From Mucilaginibacter saanensis (GTDB lineage: Bacteria > Bacteroidota > Bacteroidia > Sphingobacteriales > Sphingobacteriaceae): a stretch of 64,000 nt of DNA. The notes under the pieces are model-generated. The model had not been told where the DNA came from and searched no databases. It saw nothing but the letters and a program-made list of their open reading frames with translations. The stretch lies in assembly GCF_014200575.1 (NCBI RefSeq), contig NZ_JACHBZ010000006.1, positions 186,001-250,000 on the forward strand, given 5' to 3'. Shown here piece after piece: positions 35,423 to 43,293 of this stretch. Both the position numbers and the translations under genes were made by a program. Position 1 is the stretch's first letter; every line of letters starts with the position of its first letter.

Positions 35423-37657
35423 TTAATTGGTAAGCTCAAAATCATCCTGCAATTGTATATTATCAGATGCGCCGCCTATCATCAGCCTGAATGTGCCGGG
35501 TTGTGTAATACGCTCAAGTTCATCATTATAAAAAGCCAGTTTCTCTTTGTCAATAGTAAAAGATACACTTTTTGTTTCACCGGGTTGCAGCATTACTTTT
35601 TCAAAGCCCTTTAACTCTTTTACGGGCCTTAACGGTTGCGATACCAAATCGCGTAAATAAAACTGGGCAACTTCTTCGCCTGCATATTTACCCGTATTTT
35701 GAAGATCGAATGAAACCGTTACATCTTCGCTTTTTAACATTGATTTTTTGCTCAAATGCAGGTTGCTGTATTTAAAGGTGGTGTAACTTAATCCATACCC
35801 AAAAGCAAATCTGGGGCTGTTTGGTAAGTCGGTATAAGCGGAGGTATAAAATACGTCCGTATCGCTTTTTGCAGGCCTCCCAGTGTTTAGATGATTATAA
35901 TAAATGGGTATCTGTCCTTCGGCACGCGGAAAGGTAATGGGCAGTTTTGCAGCGGGATTATACTTGCCATACAATACATCGGCTATGGCGTTACCTGCCT
36001 GGTTACCCAGCCACCAGGTGTATAAAATAGCCGGGGCGTGGTCTGCAGTCCAGTTAAATACCATCGGGCGGCCTGCCATCAGAAGTACTATAACGGGTTT
36101 GCCTGATGCTACTACAGCTTTAATAAGCTCTTCCTGTACGCCCGGCAAATGTATATTAGAACGGCTTTTTGCCTCGCCGGTCATATCAAACCGTTCGCCC
36201 ATTGCCATTACTATTACATCGGCCTGCATGGCTGTTTTATAGGCTTCGTTAAAGTCAGTGCGGCTGGTATCGGTAATATCGCAGCCTTTAGCATATAGTA
36301 ATTTGGTTTTCCCTGCGGCTTGCTGCATACCTTCATATAAAGAAACAACCTCATCTTCGTTTCCCACATTTTGAGCCCAGAAGCCTTTCATTTCTTTTTT
36401 TGATTTTACCAGTGGGCCTATCAAGGCAATGGTGTTTAAGTTTTTTGACAAAGGCAGTACCTGGTGTTCATTTTTTAATAATACGATGCTCTTACGGGCT
36501 ATGTCACGGGCGGCTTCCACATGTTCAGGGGTGTTTAATACCCGCTTTTCACGTTCAGCATTACAAAAGCGATAGGGATCATCAAATAGCCTCAATTCGA
36601 ATTTTTTGGTTAAAATACGGCCGACCGCCTCATCAATCCGGGTAACGGATACCTTTTTATAGGCAACCAGTTTAGCCAGGTTATTGATATAGCTGCGGCT
36701 TTCCATATCCATATCATTACCGGCATTTATAGCTGCTTCGGCCGCCTCATAGTTGTCGTTTACATAACCGTGGTTTATCATTTCGCCTATGGAACCCCAA
36801 TCACTTACTACAAACCCCTTAAAGCCCCATTTGTCTTTTAAAATATTCTGTTGTAAATAATGGTTTGCCGTTGCCGGAGTTCCATTTAAATCATTAAATG
36901 AGTTCATAAATGTGGCCGCTCCGGCATCAAGTGCGGCTTTAAAAGGAGGTAAATATATTTCCCACAAAGTACGAATGCTCATATCCACGCTGTTATAATC
37001 GCGGCCGCCAATAGCTGCCCCGTAAGCTGTAAAGTGTTTTGCACAAGCCATAACAGCATCAAGGTTACCCAGGCCTTTGCCCTGGAAACCATGCACCCGT
37101 GCTGTAGCTATAAGGGAGCCCAAATAGGGGTCTTCGCCTGCGCCTTCCATTACCCTGCCCCAACGTGGATCGCGGGCAATATCAACCATAGGTGCAAAGG
37201 TCCAGTGTACGCCTCCGGCGGCGGCTTCGGTAGCAGCAATACGTGCCGATTTTTCAATGGCTGCCATGTCCCAGCTTGCGGCTTCGGCAAGGGGGATAGG
37301 GAAGGTTACGCTATAACCATGTATAACATCCTGTCCAAACAATAAAGGAATCTTTAACCTGGATTTCATGGCCGCTTCCTGGAAAACCCGGGTATGCTTT
37401 ACACCTACAATATTTAATATAGAGCCTACCTCACCACGCTTTACGGCGTCAAGTTTATTACCAACATCAGTACTCACGGGGCCTGTAGCTTCCCAATCGC
37501 CATTATACTGGTTAAGCTGACCTATTTTCTCGGCTAAGGTCATCTTATTTAATAATGCCTGTACCTTTTGCGGAATGCTTTGTTGCTGGGCATAGCTTGT
37601 ACTAATGCCAATGCTTAAAATGTAAAGAAGAATGAACGATTTTTTACAGCTATTCAT
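35423..37657 (-). CDS. bglX: GH3 beta-glucosidase, BglX type
   Basis: This 744-residue secreted retaining beta-glycosidase has a signal peptide ending near SYAQ (24). The GH3 N-terminal barrel spans about 30-340, with LLFGQDVIHGYSVTFPIPLA, FAPMVDIARDPRWGRVMEGA, KHFTAYG and the nucleophile Asp286 in GFVVSDWGSI. The GH3 C-terminal sandwich spans about 390-600 (RKSIVLLKNEHQVLPLSK). A fibronectin-III-like domain spans about 660-735 (EEVAQFYLRDLVSQPLRPVK). Length and order match periplasmic BglX. It is transcribed with or next to DUF1080 and GH97 on the minus strand. Confidence 0.94.
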   Translation of the reverse strand: MNSCKKSFILLYILSIGISTSYAQQQSIPQKVQALLNKMTLAEKIGQLNQYNGDWEATGPVSTDVGNKLDAVKRGEVGSILNIVGVKHTRVFQEAAMKSRLKIPLLFGQDVIHGYSVTFPIPLAEAASWDMAAIEKSARIAATEAAAGGVHWTFAPMVDIARDPRWGRVMEGAGEDPYLGSLIATARVHGFQGKGLGNLDAVMACAKHFTAYGAAIGGRDYNSVDMSIRTLWEIYLPPFKAALDAGAATFMNSFNDLNGTPATANHYLQQNILKDKWGFKGFVVSDWGSIGEMINHGYVNDNYEAAEAAINAGNDMDMESRSYINNLAKLVAYKKVSVTRIDEAVGRILTKKFELRLFDDPYRFCNAEREKRVLNTPEHVEAARDIARKSIVLLKNEHQVLPLSKNLNTIALIGPLVKSKKEMKGFWAQNVGNEDEVVSLYEGMQQAAGKTKLLYAKGCDITDTSRTDFNEAYKTAMQADVIVMAMGERFDMTGEAKSRSNIHLPGVQEELIKAVVASGKPVIVLLMAGRPMVFNWTADHAPAILYTWWLGNQAGNAIADVLYGKYNPAAKLPITFPRAEGQIPIYYNHLNTGRPAKSDTDVFYTSAYTDLPNSPRFAFGYGLSYTTFKYSNLHLSKKSMLKSEDVTVSFDLQNTGKYAGEEVAQFYLRDLVSQPLRPVKELKGFEKVMLQPGETKSVSFTIDKEKLAFYNDELERITQPGTFRLMIGGASDNIQLQDDFELTN

Positions 37658-37739
37658 AAGCTTAAATTAACAGAATTAAAATCTTTCCGGCTGATGCCAT
37701 TGCTATCCGGTGTTTGTCTGTTGTTCTTCATCGTGATGA

Positions 37740-38453
37740 TTATTTCTTTTTGTCAAGCGGTTTTACCGAAACTTCTTTAAAAAATACAATGTCGTTATCA
37801 CCATGGTTCTGCAGACCGATATAACCCGAATCTGGCCGGCGCCCACGGAACGGTTCGTAATCAAACTTGCGCTTCGGTGTTGGATCGCCTTCGGTATAAT
37901 CAGTTACTTTTTGGCCGTTTAGGTATATCAACGTACGCGGGCCGTCAAGCGTAATTTCCATTACATTCCATTTCGGACCCGGCTTACCTGGCTTAGCAAA
38001 AGGCTTGGTTAATGAATATAATGTTCCGGTAACATGGTAATCATCCTCGTTGGAGGTTTCAGGGTGATTGTCTATCTGTACCTCATATCCATAAAATACC
38101 GGCATCCAGGCCTCACGGGGTTCAATAGGTATGCGGATAAATACCCCTGAGTTGCTGTTTGCCTTTTGCATTTTATAAACCACGCGGATAGTGCAGTTAC
38201 TGAATTTTTCTTTGGTCCAATATAACAAGCCCATTCCGCCGTGACTACCGGTTAGGCCATTTTCAACATACCTGCTGCCCGCGCCAACGTGTTGCCAGCC
38301 ATTAAGATCCTTACCGTTAAAAAGTTGACGCCAGCCCTTTTCAGACAATTTGGGAATAGGATCCTGTGCATTAACCGTATTTAAATTCAATAACAACATC
38401 AGGCTAATGCCTAAAAAAGAGATCTTCAGAATTATTTTTTTTGTCATGATCAT
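37740..38453 (-). CDS. DUF1080 protein (3-keto-disaccharide hydrolase domain)
   Basis: This 237-residue secreted jelly-roll protein has a signal peptide ending near VNAQ; a start at 38447 (MTKKIILKIS) is equally possible. Family blocks are WRQLFNGKDLNGWQHVG, GLLYWTKEKFSNCTIRVVYK, NSGVFIRIPIEPREAW, GYEVQIDNHPETSNEDDYHV, TGTLYSLTKP, WNVMEITLDGPRTLIYLNGQ and SGYIGLQNHGDNDIVFFKEV. The family is now associated with hydrolysis of 3-keto-glycosides in Bacteroidota. It lies 15 bp downstream of GH97 on the same strand, so the two form one unit. The direct substrate is not known. Confidence 0.88.
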   Translation of the reverse strand: MIMTKKIILKISFLGISLMLLLNLNTVNAQDPIPKLSEKGWRQLFNGKDLNGWQHVGAGSRYVENGLTGSHGGMGLLYWTKEKFSNCTIRVVYKMQKANSNSGVFIRIPIEPREAWMPVFYGYEVQIDNHPETSNEDDYHVTGTLYSLTKPFAKPGKPGPKWNVMEITLDGPRTLIYLNGQKVTDYTEGDPTPKRKFDYEPFRGRRPDSGYIGLQNHGDNDIVFFKEVSVKPLDKKK

Positions 38454-38468
38454 TATTGGGGTTTATGT

Positions 38469-40451
38469 TTATTTAGATGCTTTGTATAAATGTATTACCT
38501 GGCCGCCGCCCGCCGCCAGGTTTGTATTAATCGTGCCATGGCTATTTACTTTTTGCGTTACCTTTACTAAATGATCAGGTTCTTTATCCGCATCAGGGGC
38601 ATCGCTGTATATTTCAGCAATATAATCTCCTGCTGGTAAAAAATACATGGATGTGTTAATGTTATGGGCGGTATTGTTACTAATGGTACCGATATACCAA
38701 TCGTCGCCTTTACGGCGTGCCACGGTAACGTAATCACTCACCTTGGCATTTATTACCTTCGTTTCATCCCAGGTGTTGGGTACTTCCTTTAAAAATTCAA
38801 ACCCTGACTGGTCGGTATAGGCGTCCGGAAAGTCAGCAACCATCGGTAACTCGTTTTCCAGCACCACATACATGCCCAGCATGTGGCAGCGTGTGCCCAA
38901 TACCATTGGTGCGGTATAACGCACTTTAAATGTTTTGGCATTGGCTGCTCTAAAACCACCTAAATGGTAATCGGTTGAGCCTGCCAGCAGGCGCGTAAAC
39001 GCGATATTAACATCTGCATCAGGAGTTACATTATGGTTCCATTTGTCGTTTTCATAATTGAGTGTGCCTTCGCGGGTTAACTCATTAGGATAGGTGCGGC
39101 TTGTGCCCGTGGGTTTGTAGGCTCCGTGAAACTGTATGTGCAAATGGTGCTGTGCTGCTTTTTGCAGAATTTCTTCCTGTATGTTTACCATCTCCTGATC
39201 GTCACGATCCATAAAGTCGCACATTAATCCTTTGATACCCCATTTTTCATATTGGGCAAATGTTTCATCCAGTTTAGGATACAGGGCGTAAAAATGTACC
39301 CAAACTCTGATGCCGACGCCTACCTTGGCGGCTGAATCACAAAGCTGCTGCATATCCAGACCAGGAACCGCTTTTGACGGATCGGCATGCGGACCGGGTT
39401 GAAAACCAGCACCATCATTTACATACCATTCGTGAAGGCCATATTCAACAACTGTATGATATGCTATGTTATTCTTTGCGCAAAAATTCACATAATACAT
39501 ATTGAAATCATAGTTATTGCCCGGTGCCCAGGAAGTATCAGGCGAAACATTACCGTTCCACCAGGGAAAGGTGTCTTTACCGGGTTTTATCCATGATACG
39601 TCTTTCAGCTTGCAAGGCTCACTCAGGTTGGTTAGTATGTTTGACTCGATGAACGCCCCCGCCCGGTCGCTGATCATCATTACCCGCCAGGGGCTGTTAT
39701 GCGGCAGTGTCCCCTTCACCTTGATCTCTTTTTGGTGCGGAAGCGGCGACAGGCTGCTTTGCATGGTTCCGTTGTGTTTTATCAGGTACATGCCTGCATA
39801 ATCCAGCAGATTAGCTTCAGTAATGGCCATATAAACACCAGTTGGATATTCAAATAATGCAGGCAGATCCATCAGGGTATCTGGTTTTATTTGGCTCAGG
39901 TGTAATTTACTATACAGGCCCTCATGAGAGGTGGTATAGTTTTCTCTGAAAAGTGTTAGCGCGATTGGGTCCTGCGCTAAATTGAACGTATTGGCCTCGT
40001 CAGTAATCTCTATGTTTTTCCACCCGTGCTGACCTGGTATCTGGTAACGAAACGCGGCGCCATCATTAAAAACCCTTATCTCAATATTAATTCCCCTTTT
40101 TAAGCCCTTGTTTTCCGTAGCTGATATCAGGGCCTGGTTACTCACGCTATGTACTTTGCTGCTTTTACCCACTATAAGATTATAGGTTTCGTCTAATTTT
40201 TGAAATACCGGCTTTCCGAATATAATATCCTGTCCAAATACGCCTCCCTCTTTAAAACTAATACTCAAACGCGATGTATTAACCAGCAGTTGCCCCTTAT
40301 AACTAACCCGGTATATTACTCCGGATGGATCTGTATTGAGCCGGAATTCTATTTTTTTATCGGGCGAAGTAACAATAATATCCTGTTTGGCAAATACACA
40401 ATTGTTTATAAACACCAACAGGACGACGAACAGTCGGCTAATAGCGGGCAT
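38469..40451 (-). CDS. GH97 glycosidase, probable retaining alpha-galactosidase subgroup
   Basis: This 660-residue secreted enzyme has a signal peptide ending near FAKQ (22). The GH97 N-terminal sandwich spans about 25-280 (VTSPDKKIEFRLNTDPSGVI), the TIM barrel about 285-560, and the C-terminal domain about 570-660. The barrel has WGIKGLMCDFMDRDDQEMV, where Asp412 stands where retaining GH97 alpha-galactosidases have their nucleophile; the inverting SusB-type alpha-glucosidases lack it. HIQFHGAYKPTGTSRTYPNE follows. I therefore favour alpha-galactosidase over alpha-glucosidase. It is the first gene of the GH97-DUF1080 unit. Confidence 0.9.
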   Translation of the reverse strand: MPAISRLFVVLLVFINNCVFAKQDIIVTSPDKKIEFRLNTDPSGVIYRVSYKGQLLVNTSRLSISFKEGGVFGQDIIFGKPVFQKLDETYNLIVGKSSKVHSVSNQALISATENKGLKRGINIEIRVFNDGAAFRYQIPGQHGWKNIEITDEANTFNLAQDPIALTLFRENYTTSHEGLYSKLHLSQIKPDTLMDLPALFEYPTGVYMAITEANLLDYAGMYLIKHNGTMQSSLSPLPHQKEIKVKGTLPHNSPWRVMMISDRAGAFIESNILTNLSEPCKLKDVSWIKPGKDTFPWWNGNVSPDTSWAPGNNYDFNMYYVNFCAKNNIAYHTVVEYGLHEWYVNDGAGFQPGPHADPSKAVPGLDMQQLCDSAAKVGVGIRVWVHFYALYPKLDETFAQYEKWGIKGLMCDFMDRDDQEMVNIQEEILQKAAQHHLHIQFHGAYKPTGTSRTYPNELTREGTLNYENDKWNHNVTPDADVNIAFTRLLAGSTDYHLGGFRAANAKTFKVRYTAPMVLGTRCHMLGMYVVLENELPMVADFPDAYTDQSGFEFLKEVPNTWDETKVINAKVSDYVTVARRKGDDWYIGTISNNTAHNINTSMYFLPAGDYIAEIYSDAPDADKEPDHLVKVTQKVNSHGTINTNLAAGGGQVIHLYKASK

Positions 40452-40641
40452 AATATTAATTTATTGGTTTGGTAATTGGTTCTCAGACTTGCTGATCAGT
40501 CTTTTTTAATCTGAAAATTATGCAGGGAGCATAGGCTAACCTTGTAAATGGATAGCCAATAGCCCGGCATAAATCAGATTAATAAATATAAAACTAAATG
40601 CGATTTAAAAGTATAGTCTTCATCACCTTTAGTTTTATATC

Positions 40642-40752
40642 TTAATTAAACAATGTTGTGTAATCAGTATATCCTTTTGGGCCGGGAGTATATAACGTAG
40701 TAAAATCCGGAGTGTTTAGATCGGTGCCGTTTATAATACGCTGTTTCAATGT
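40642..40752 (-). pseudogene. C-terminal relic of an Old Yellow Enzyme (alkene reductase)
   Basis: Minus-strand codons ending in the stop at 40642-40644 spell RIINGTDLNTPDFTTLYTPG and PKGYTDYTTLFN. This is the typical C-terminus of NADH:flavin oxidoreductase/alkene reductase proteins (family pattern LPLN..DF.TFYTPG..GYTDYP). Upstream in frame there is only AT-rich sequence without the flavin barrel. The remaining parts of the 425-bp gap (40452-40876) hold no gene except the promoter region before 40919. Confidence 0.75.
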
Positions 40753-40878
40753 CGAAAAATAGCAAAGTGCTGTAAATTGTTGTGGTTAAACATTGCAATA
40801 TAGTCTATATTAAAGGGAAAGTTTTGGGAATTATTAACACAAATTTAATATGTATCACTTATTAAATCTATAAACTTT

Positions 40879-40895
40879 GTTTAGTTTTGCTAAAC
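40879..40895 (+). promoter_or_regulatory. Inverted repeat over the -7 box of the phosphonate-type operon
   Basis: GTTTAG (40879-40884), 5 nt, CTAAAC (40890-40895) form a perfect inverted repeat. A perfect -7 box TAgtTTTG occupies 40882-40889, within the repeat; the -33 position at 19-bp spacing reads TTAT (weak). The operon start codon is at 40919. A regulator bound here would block the promoter, and the weak -33 could mean that an activator is needed. Confidence 0.55.
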
Positions 40896-40918
40896 ATTAT
40901 TTACCTCAGATCAATAAA

Positions 40919-42226
40919 ATGTATTTCCCAAACAGTGCTGAGCGGTTAAAAAAGGTATTTGATAACCCTGCCTGGGCTTTAGTTGCAGCGTTTGGTACAT
41001 ACTTTTGTATGTACGGCTATAGGAAACCCTATACTGCAGCAGCATATACCGATGCCGGCTTATGGGGGTTAAGTTACAAGTTTGGAATGATCATTGCCCA
41101 AACAATTGGTTATGTGTTGGCTAAATGGATCGGTATTAAATTCGTTTCAGAGATCAAGCCCGTAAAACGTATCAAAGCTATCATTGCACTGATAGGTTTT
41201 GCCGAGGTAATGCTGCTGCTTTTTGCTTTGGCGCCACGCCCATGGAATTTGATATTCATGCTGTTAAATGGCCTGCCATTAGGGATTGTATTTGGTTTGG
41301 TGCTCAGCTTTTTAGAGGGGCGCAAACAAACAGAGTTTCTAATTGCCGGGCTCTGTGCAAGTTTTATCCTGTCTGACGGGGTTTCAAAATCGGTAGGGGC
41401 CTTTCTTTTAACAATTGGTGTTAATGAAAACTGGATGCCCTTTGTTGCGGGCCTGGTGTTTCTGTTACCCGCCCTGTTGTTTATTACGATGCTGGCCTGT
41501 GTTCCCCGGCCTACGGTTACCGATGTCAGCTCACGCTCGGCAAGGGAGCCTATGACGGCTGCCGACCGCTGGCACTTTTTCAATAAATACTTGCCAGGTT
41601 TGGTGGCTATTATTGCCGTTTACCTGTTTGTTACTTTATTGCGCAGTGTGCGGGCAGATTTTGCCGTGGAATTATGGGCAGGGCTGGGATATAAACAAAC
41701 CCCCGAATTATTTACAACCTCTGAGTTGATCGTATCCTTTGGTGTTATCCTGATCACCGGGCTTGCAGTACTTATCAGGAACCATTATCAGGCGTTCCGT
41801 TTTTCGCTGTTAACCAGTTTTACCGGTTTTCTTATCCTGTTGCTGGCTTTAGCCGGGCTATATGGAGGGATTGGGAAATTTACATTTATGGTATTAGTGG
41901 GGCTGGGTGTTTACCTGCCCTATGTAGCCGTACATGCGGTTATTTTTGAACGGCTTATTGCTATTACCCGCGAACGTGCAACCGTAAGCTTCCTGATGTA
42001 TGTGGTTGATTCGGTAGGGTATACCGGCTACATCGGCTTGATGCTTTTACGCTACTTTACGCACACAACCAATTCCATATTATCGCTGTTTTTACAAATA
42101 TGCCTGTTCCTTGGTATTGCCGGGATATTGCTGGTACTATTCTGTTATTTATATTTTAAAACAAAACTAAAACCTCATGTACAAAGAAATGCCAAACTTT
42201 CCACCGGGCAAAGCTATAGTGTTTGA
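40919..42226 (+). CDS. DUF5690-type MFS membrane transporter, probably organophosphate-type
   Basis: This 435-residue polytopic protein (about 12 membrane segments) starts at the ATG at 40919; the longer frame needs a TTG. I recognise the DUF5690 family by FGTYFCMYGYRKPYTAA, APRPWNLIFMLLNGLPLGIV, FLEGRKQTEFLIAGLCASFI and LSDGVSKSVG. Arg35-Lys36 in helix 1 and Arg242 in YLFVTLLRSVRADF fall where the organophosphate:phosphate antiporter GlpT has its two phosphate-binding arginines (VRKNF, YLLR). I infer transport of a phosphorylated or phosphonate anion. The next gene overlaps by 50 bp, which implies one transcript with translational coupling. Confidence 0.75.
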   Translation: MYFPNSAERLKKVFDNPAWALVAAFGTYFCMYGYRKPYTAAAYTDAGLWGLSYKFGMIIAQTIGYVLAKWIGIKFVSEIKPVKRIKAIIALIGFAEVMLLLFALAPRPWNLIFMLLNGLPLGIVFGLVLSFLEGRKQTEFLIAGLCASFILSDGVSKSVGAFLLTIGVNENWMPFVAGLVFLLPALLFITMLACVPRPTVTDVSSRSAREPMTAADRWHFFNKYLPGLVAIIAVYLFVTLLRSVRADFAVELWAGLGYKQTPELFTTSELIVSFGVILITGLAVLIRNHYQAFRFSLLTSFTGFLILLLALAGLYGGIGKFTFMVLVGLGVYLPYVAVHAVIFERLIAITRERATVSFLMYVVDSVGYTGYIGLMLLRYFTHTTNSILSLFLQICLFLGIAGILLVLFCYLYFKTKLKPHVQRNAKLSTGQSYSV

Positions 42227-43271
42227 AGGCACTGGTAAACCCTTCCGGATGGTAGAAGGAAATATTTATCCTGATCAGGGACCGTCTATTATAGTCAGGA
42301 ACCGCTATACCACACTTTGCGGGAGCGACATTCATACCTTTTGCGGGCACCGTAAGGAGCCCGACGAGGTGGTTTTGGGTCATGAGATTGCGGGTGATAT
42401 TTTGTGGTTGCCTCAGGAAGAAGTAGTTACTGATCTCCGGGGAGAGCCGGTAGCGGTTGGGGACCGGATTACCTGGTCTATTTTTGCCGTGCCACCCGGT
42501 ATTGAAGCACCAAGGGAAGATATGCCACAAAAAAGCGGACAATTATTTAAATACGGGCACGCACTGGCAACCTCAAACGACCTGTTTAACGGAGGACTGG
42601 CCGATTATTGCGTATTGCGGCCTAATACGGCTTTCCTGAAAATATCTCCTGAAATTCCGTTAAAAGTTGCGGCTACCATCAGCTGTGCACATGCCACCGT
42701 AACAGGTGCCTTGCGGATAGCGGGTGATATAACCAGCAAAAACGTACTGGTTTTTGGCGCGGGTTTGCTGGGCATATCCTGCGTAGCCATGTGCCGCGAA
42801 GCCGGTGCAAAGTGGGTGGGACTTATTGATAGTGATGAGTCACGCCTTGGCTGGGGGGCAAAATTTGGTGCAGACGAAATATATGCCTTTGCACAAAATG
42901 GCAACAATGATGGTTTTCCATGGCCTGATGCCGATATTGTATTTGATATGACCGGTCATCCGGAGGCAATGAAAGCCGGTATTGAATCGCTTGCACTTGG
43001 TGGTAGTGCCATTTGGATTGGTGCAGTTTTTCCGGCTGCAGCGGTTCCTGTTGATGCACAGCGGATAGTGCGCCGCGTGCTCGGGATAAAAGGGCTTCAT
43101 AATTACAATTATGATGATTTTTTAAATGCCACCATTTTTATTGAAAATAACTATCGCAAATATCCTTTTGAGGAACTTGTAGAAAAGGAATTTACACTTG
43201 ACGAAGTGGACAATGCTTTCCGGTACGCTACCGAAAGCAAGCCGGTACGGGTAGGTGTCACTATTAGCTAA
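42177..43271 (+). CDS. Zinc-dependent alcohol dehydrogenase of the phosphonate-catabolism type
   Basis: This 364-residue MDR-family enzyme resembles the phosphonate-associated group proposed as HpnZ (TIGR03366): PGKAIVFEGTGKPFRMVE, RYTTLCGSDIHTFCGHRKEP, VVLGHEIAGDI, TWSIFAVPPG and MPQKSGQLFKYGHA. Catalytic-zinc ligands are visible as Cys48, His69-Glu70 and Cys170 (SCAHATV). The NAD loop is VLVFGAGLLGISCVAMCREA. The structural-zinc lobe, which normally has four Cys before the MPQK/LPQK block, has none here (residues 103-120; Ser120 replaces the last). It is predicted to oxidise a hydroxyalkylphosphonate to the aldehyde used by the next gene product. A start at codon 5 (42189) is also possible. 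Confidence 0.82.
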   Translation: MYKEMPNFPPGKAIVFEGTGKPFRMVEGNIYPDQGPSIIVRNRYTTLCGSDIHTFCGHRKEPDEVVLGHEIAGDILWLPQEEVVTDLRGEPVAVGDRITWSIFAVPPGIEAPREDMPQKSGQLFKYGHALATSNDLFNGGLADYCVLRPNTAFLKISPEIPLKVAATISCAHATVTGALRIAGDITSKNVLVFGAGLLGISCVAMCREAGAKWVGLIDSDESRLGWGAKFGADEIYAFAQNGNNDGFPWPDADIVFDMTGHPEAMKAGIESLALGGSAIWIGAVFPAAAVPVDAQRIVRRVLGIKGLHNYNYDDFLNATIFIENNYRKYPFEELVEKEFTLDEVDNAFRYATESKPVRVGVTIS

Positions 43272-43293
43272 AGAATAACTAAAAAAAATTAAA

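Noticed and set aside
38469..40451. Calling the GH97 enzyme SusB (inverting alpha-glucosidase)
   Set aside because: Asp412 in the barrel fits the retaining alpha-galactosidase subgroup, and no starch-utilisation genes are near.
41110..41583. 157-residue minus-strand ORF inside the DUF5690 gene
   Set aside because: Antisense shadow of a membrane protein gene; no start context or recognisable domain.
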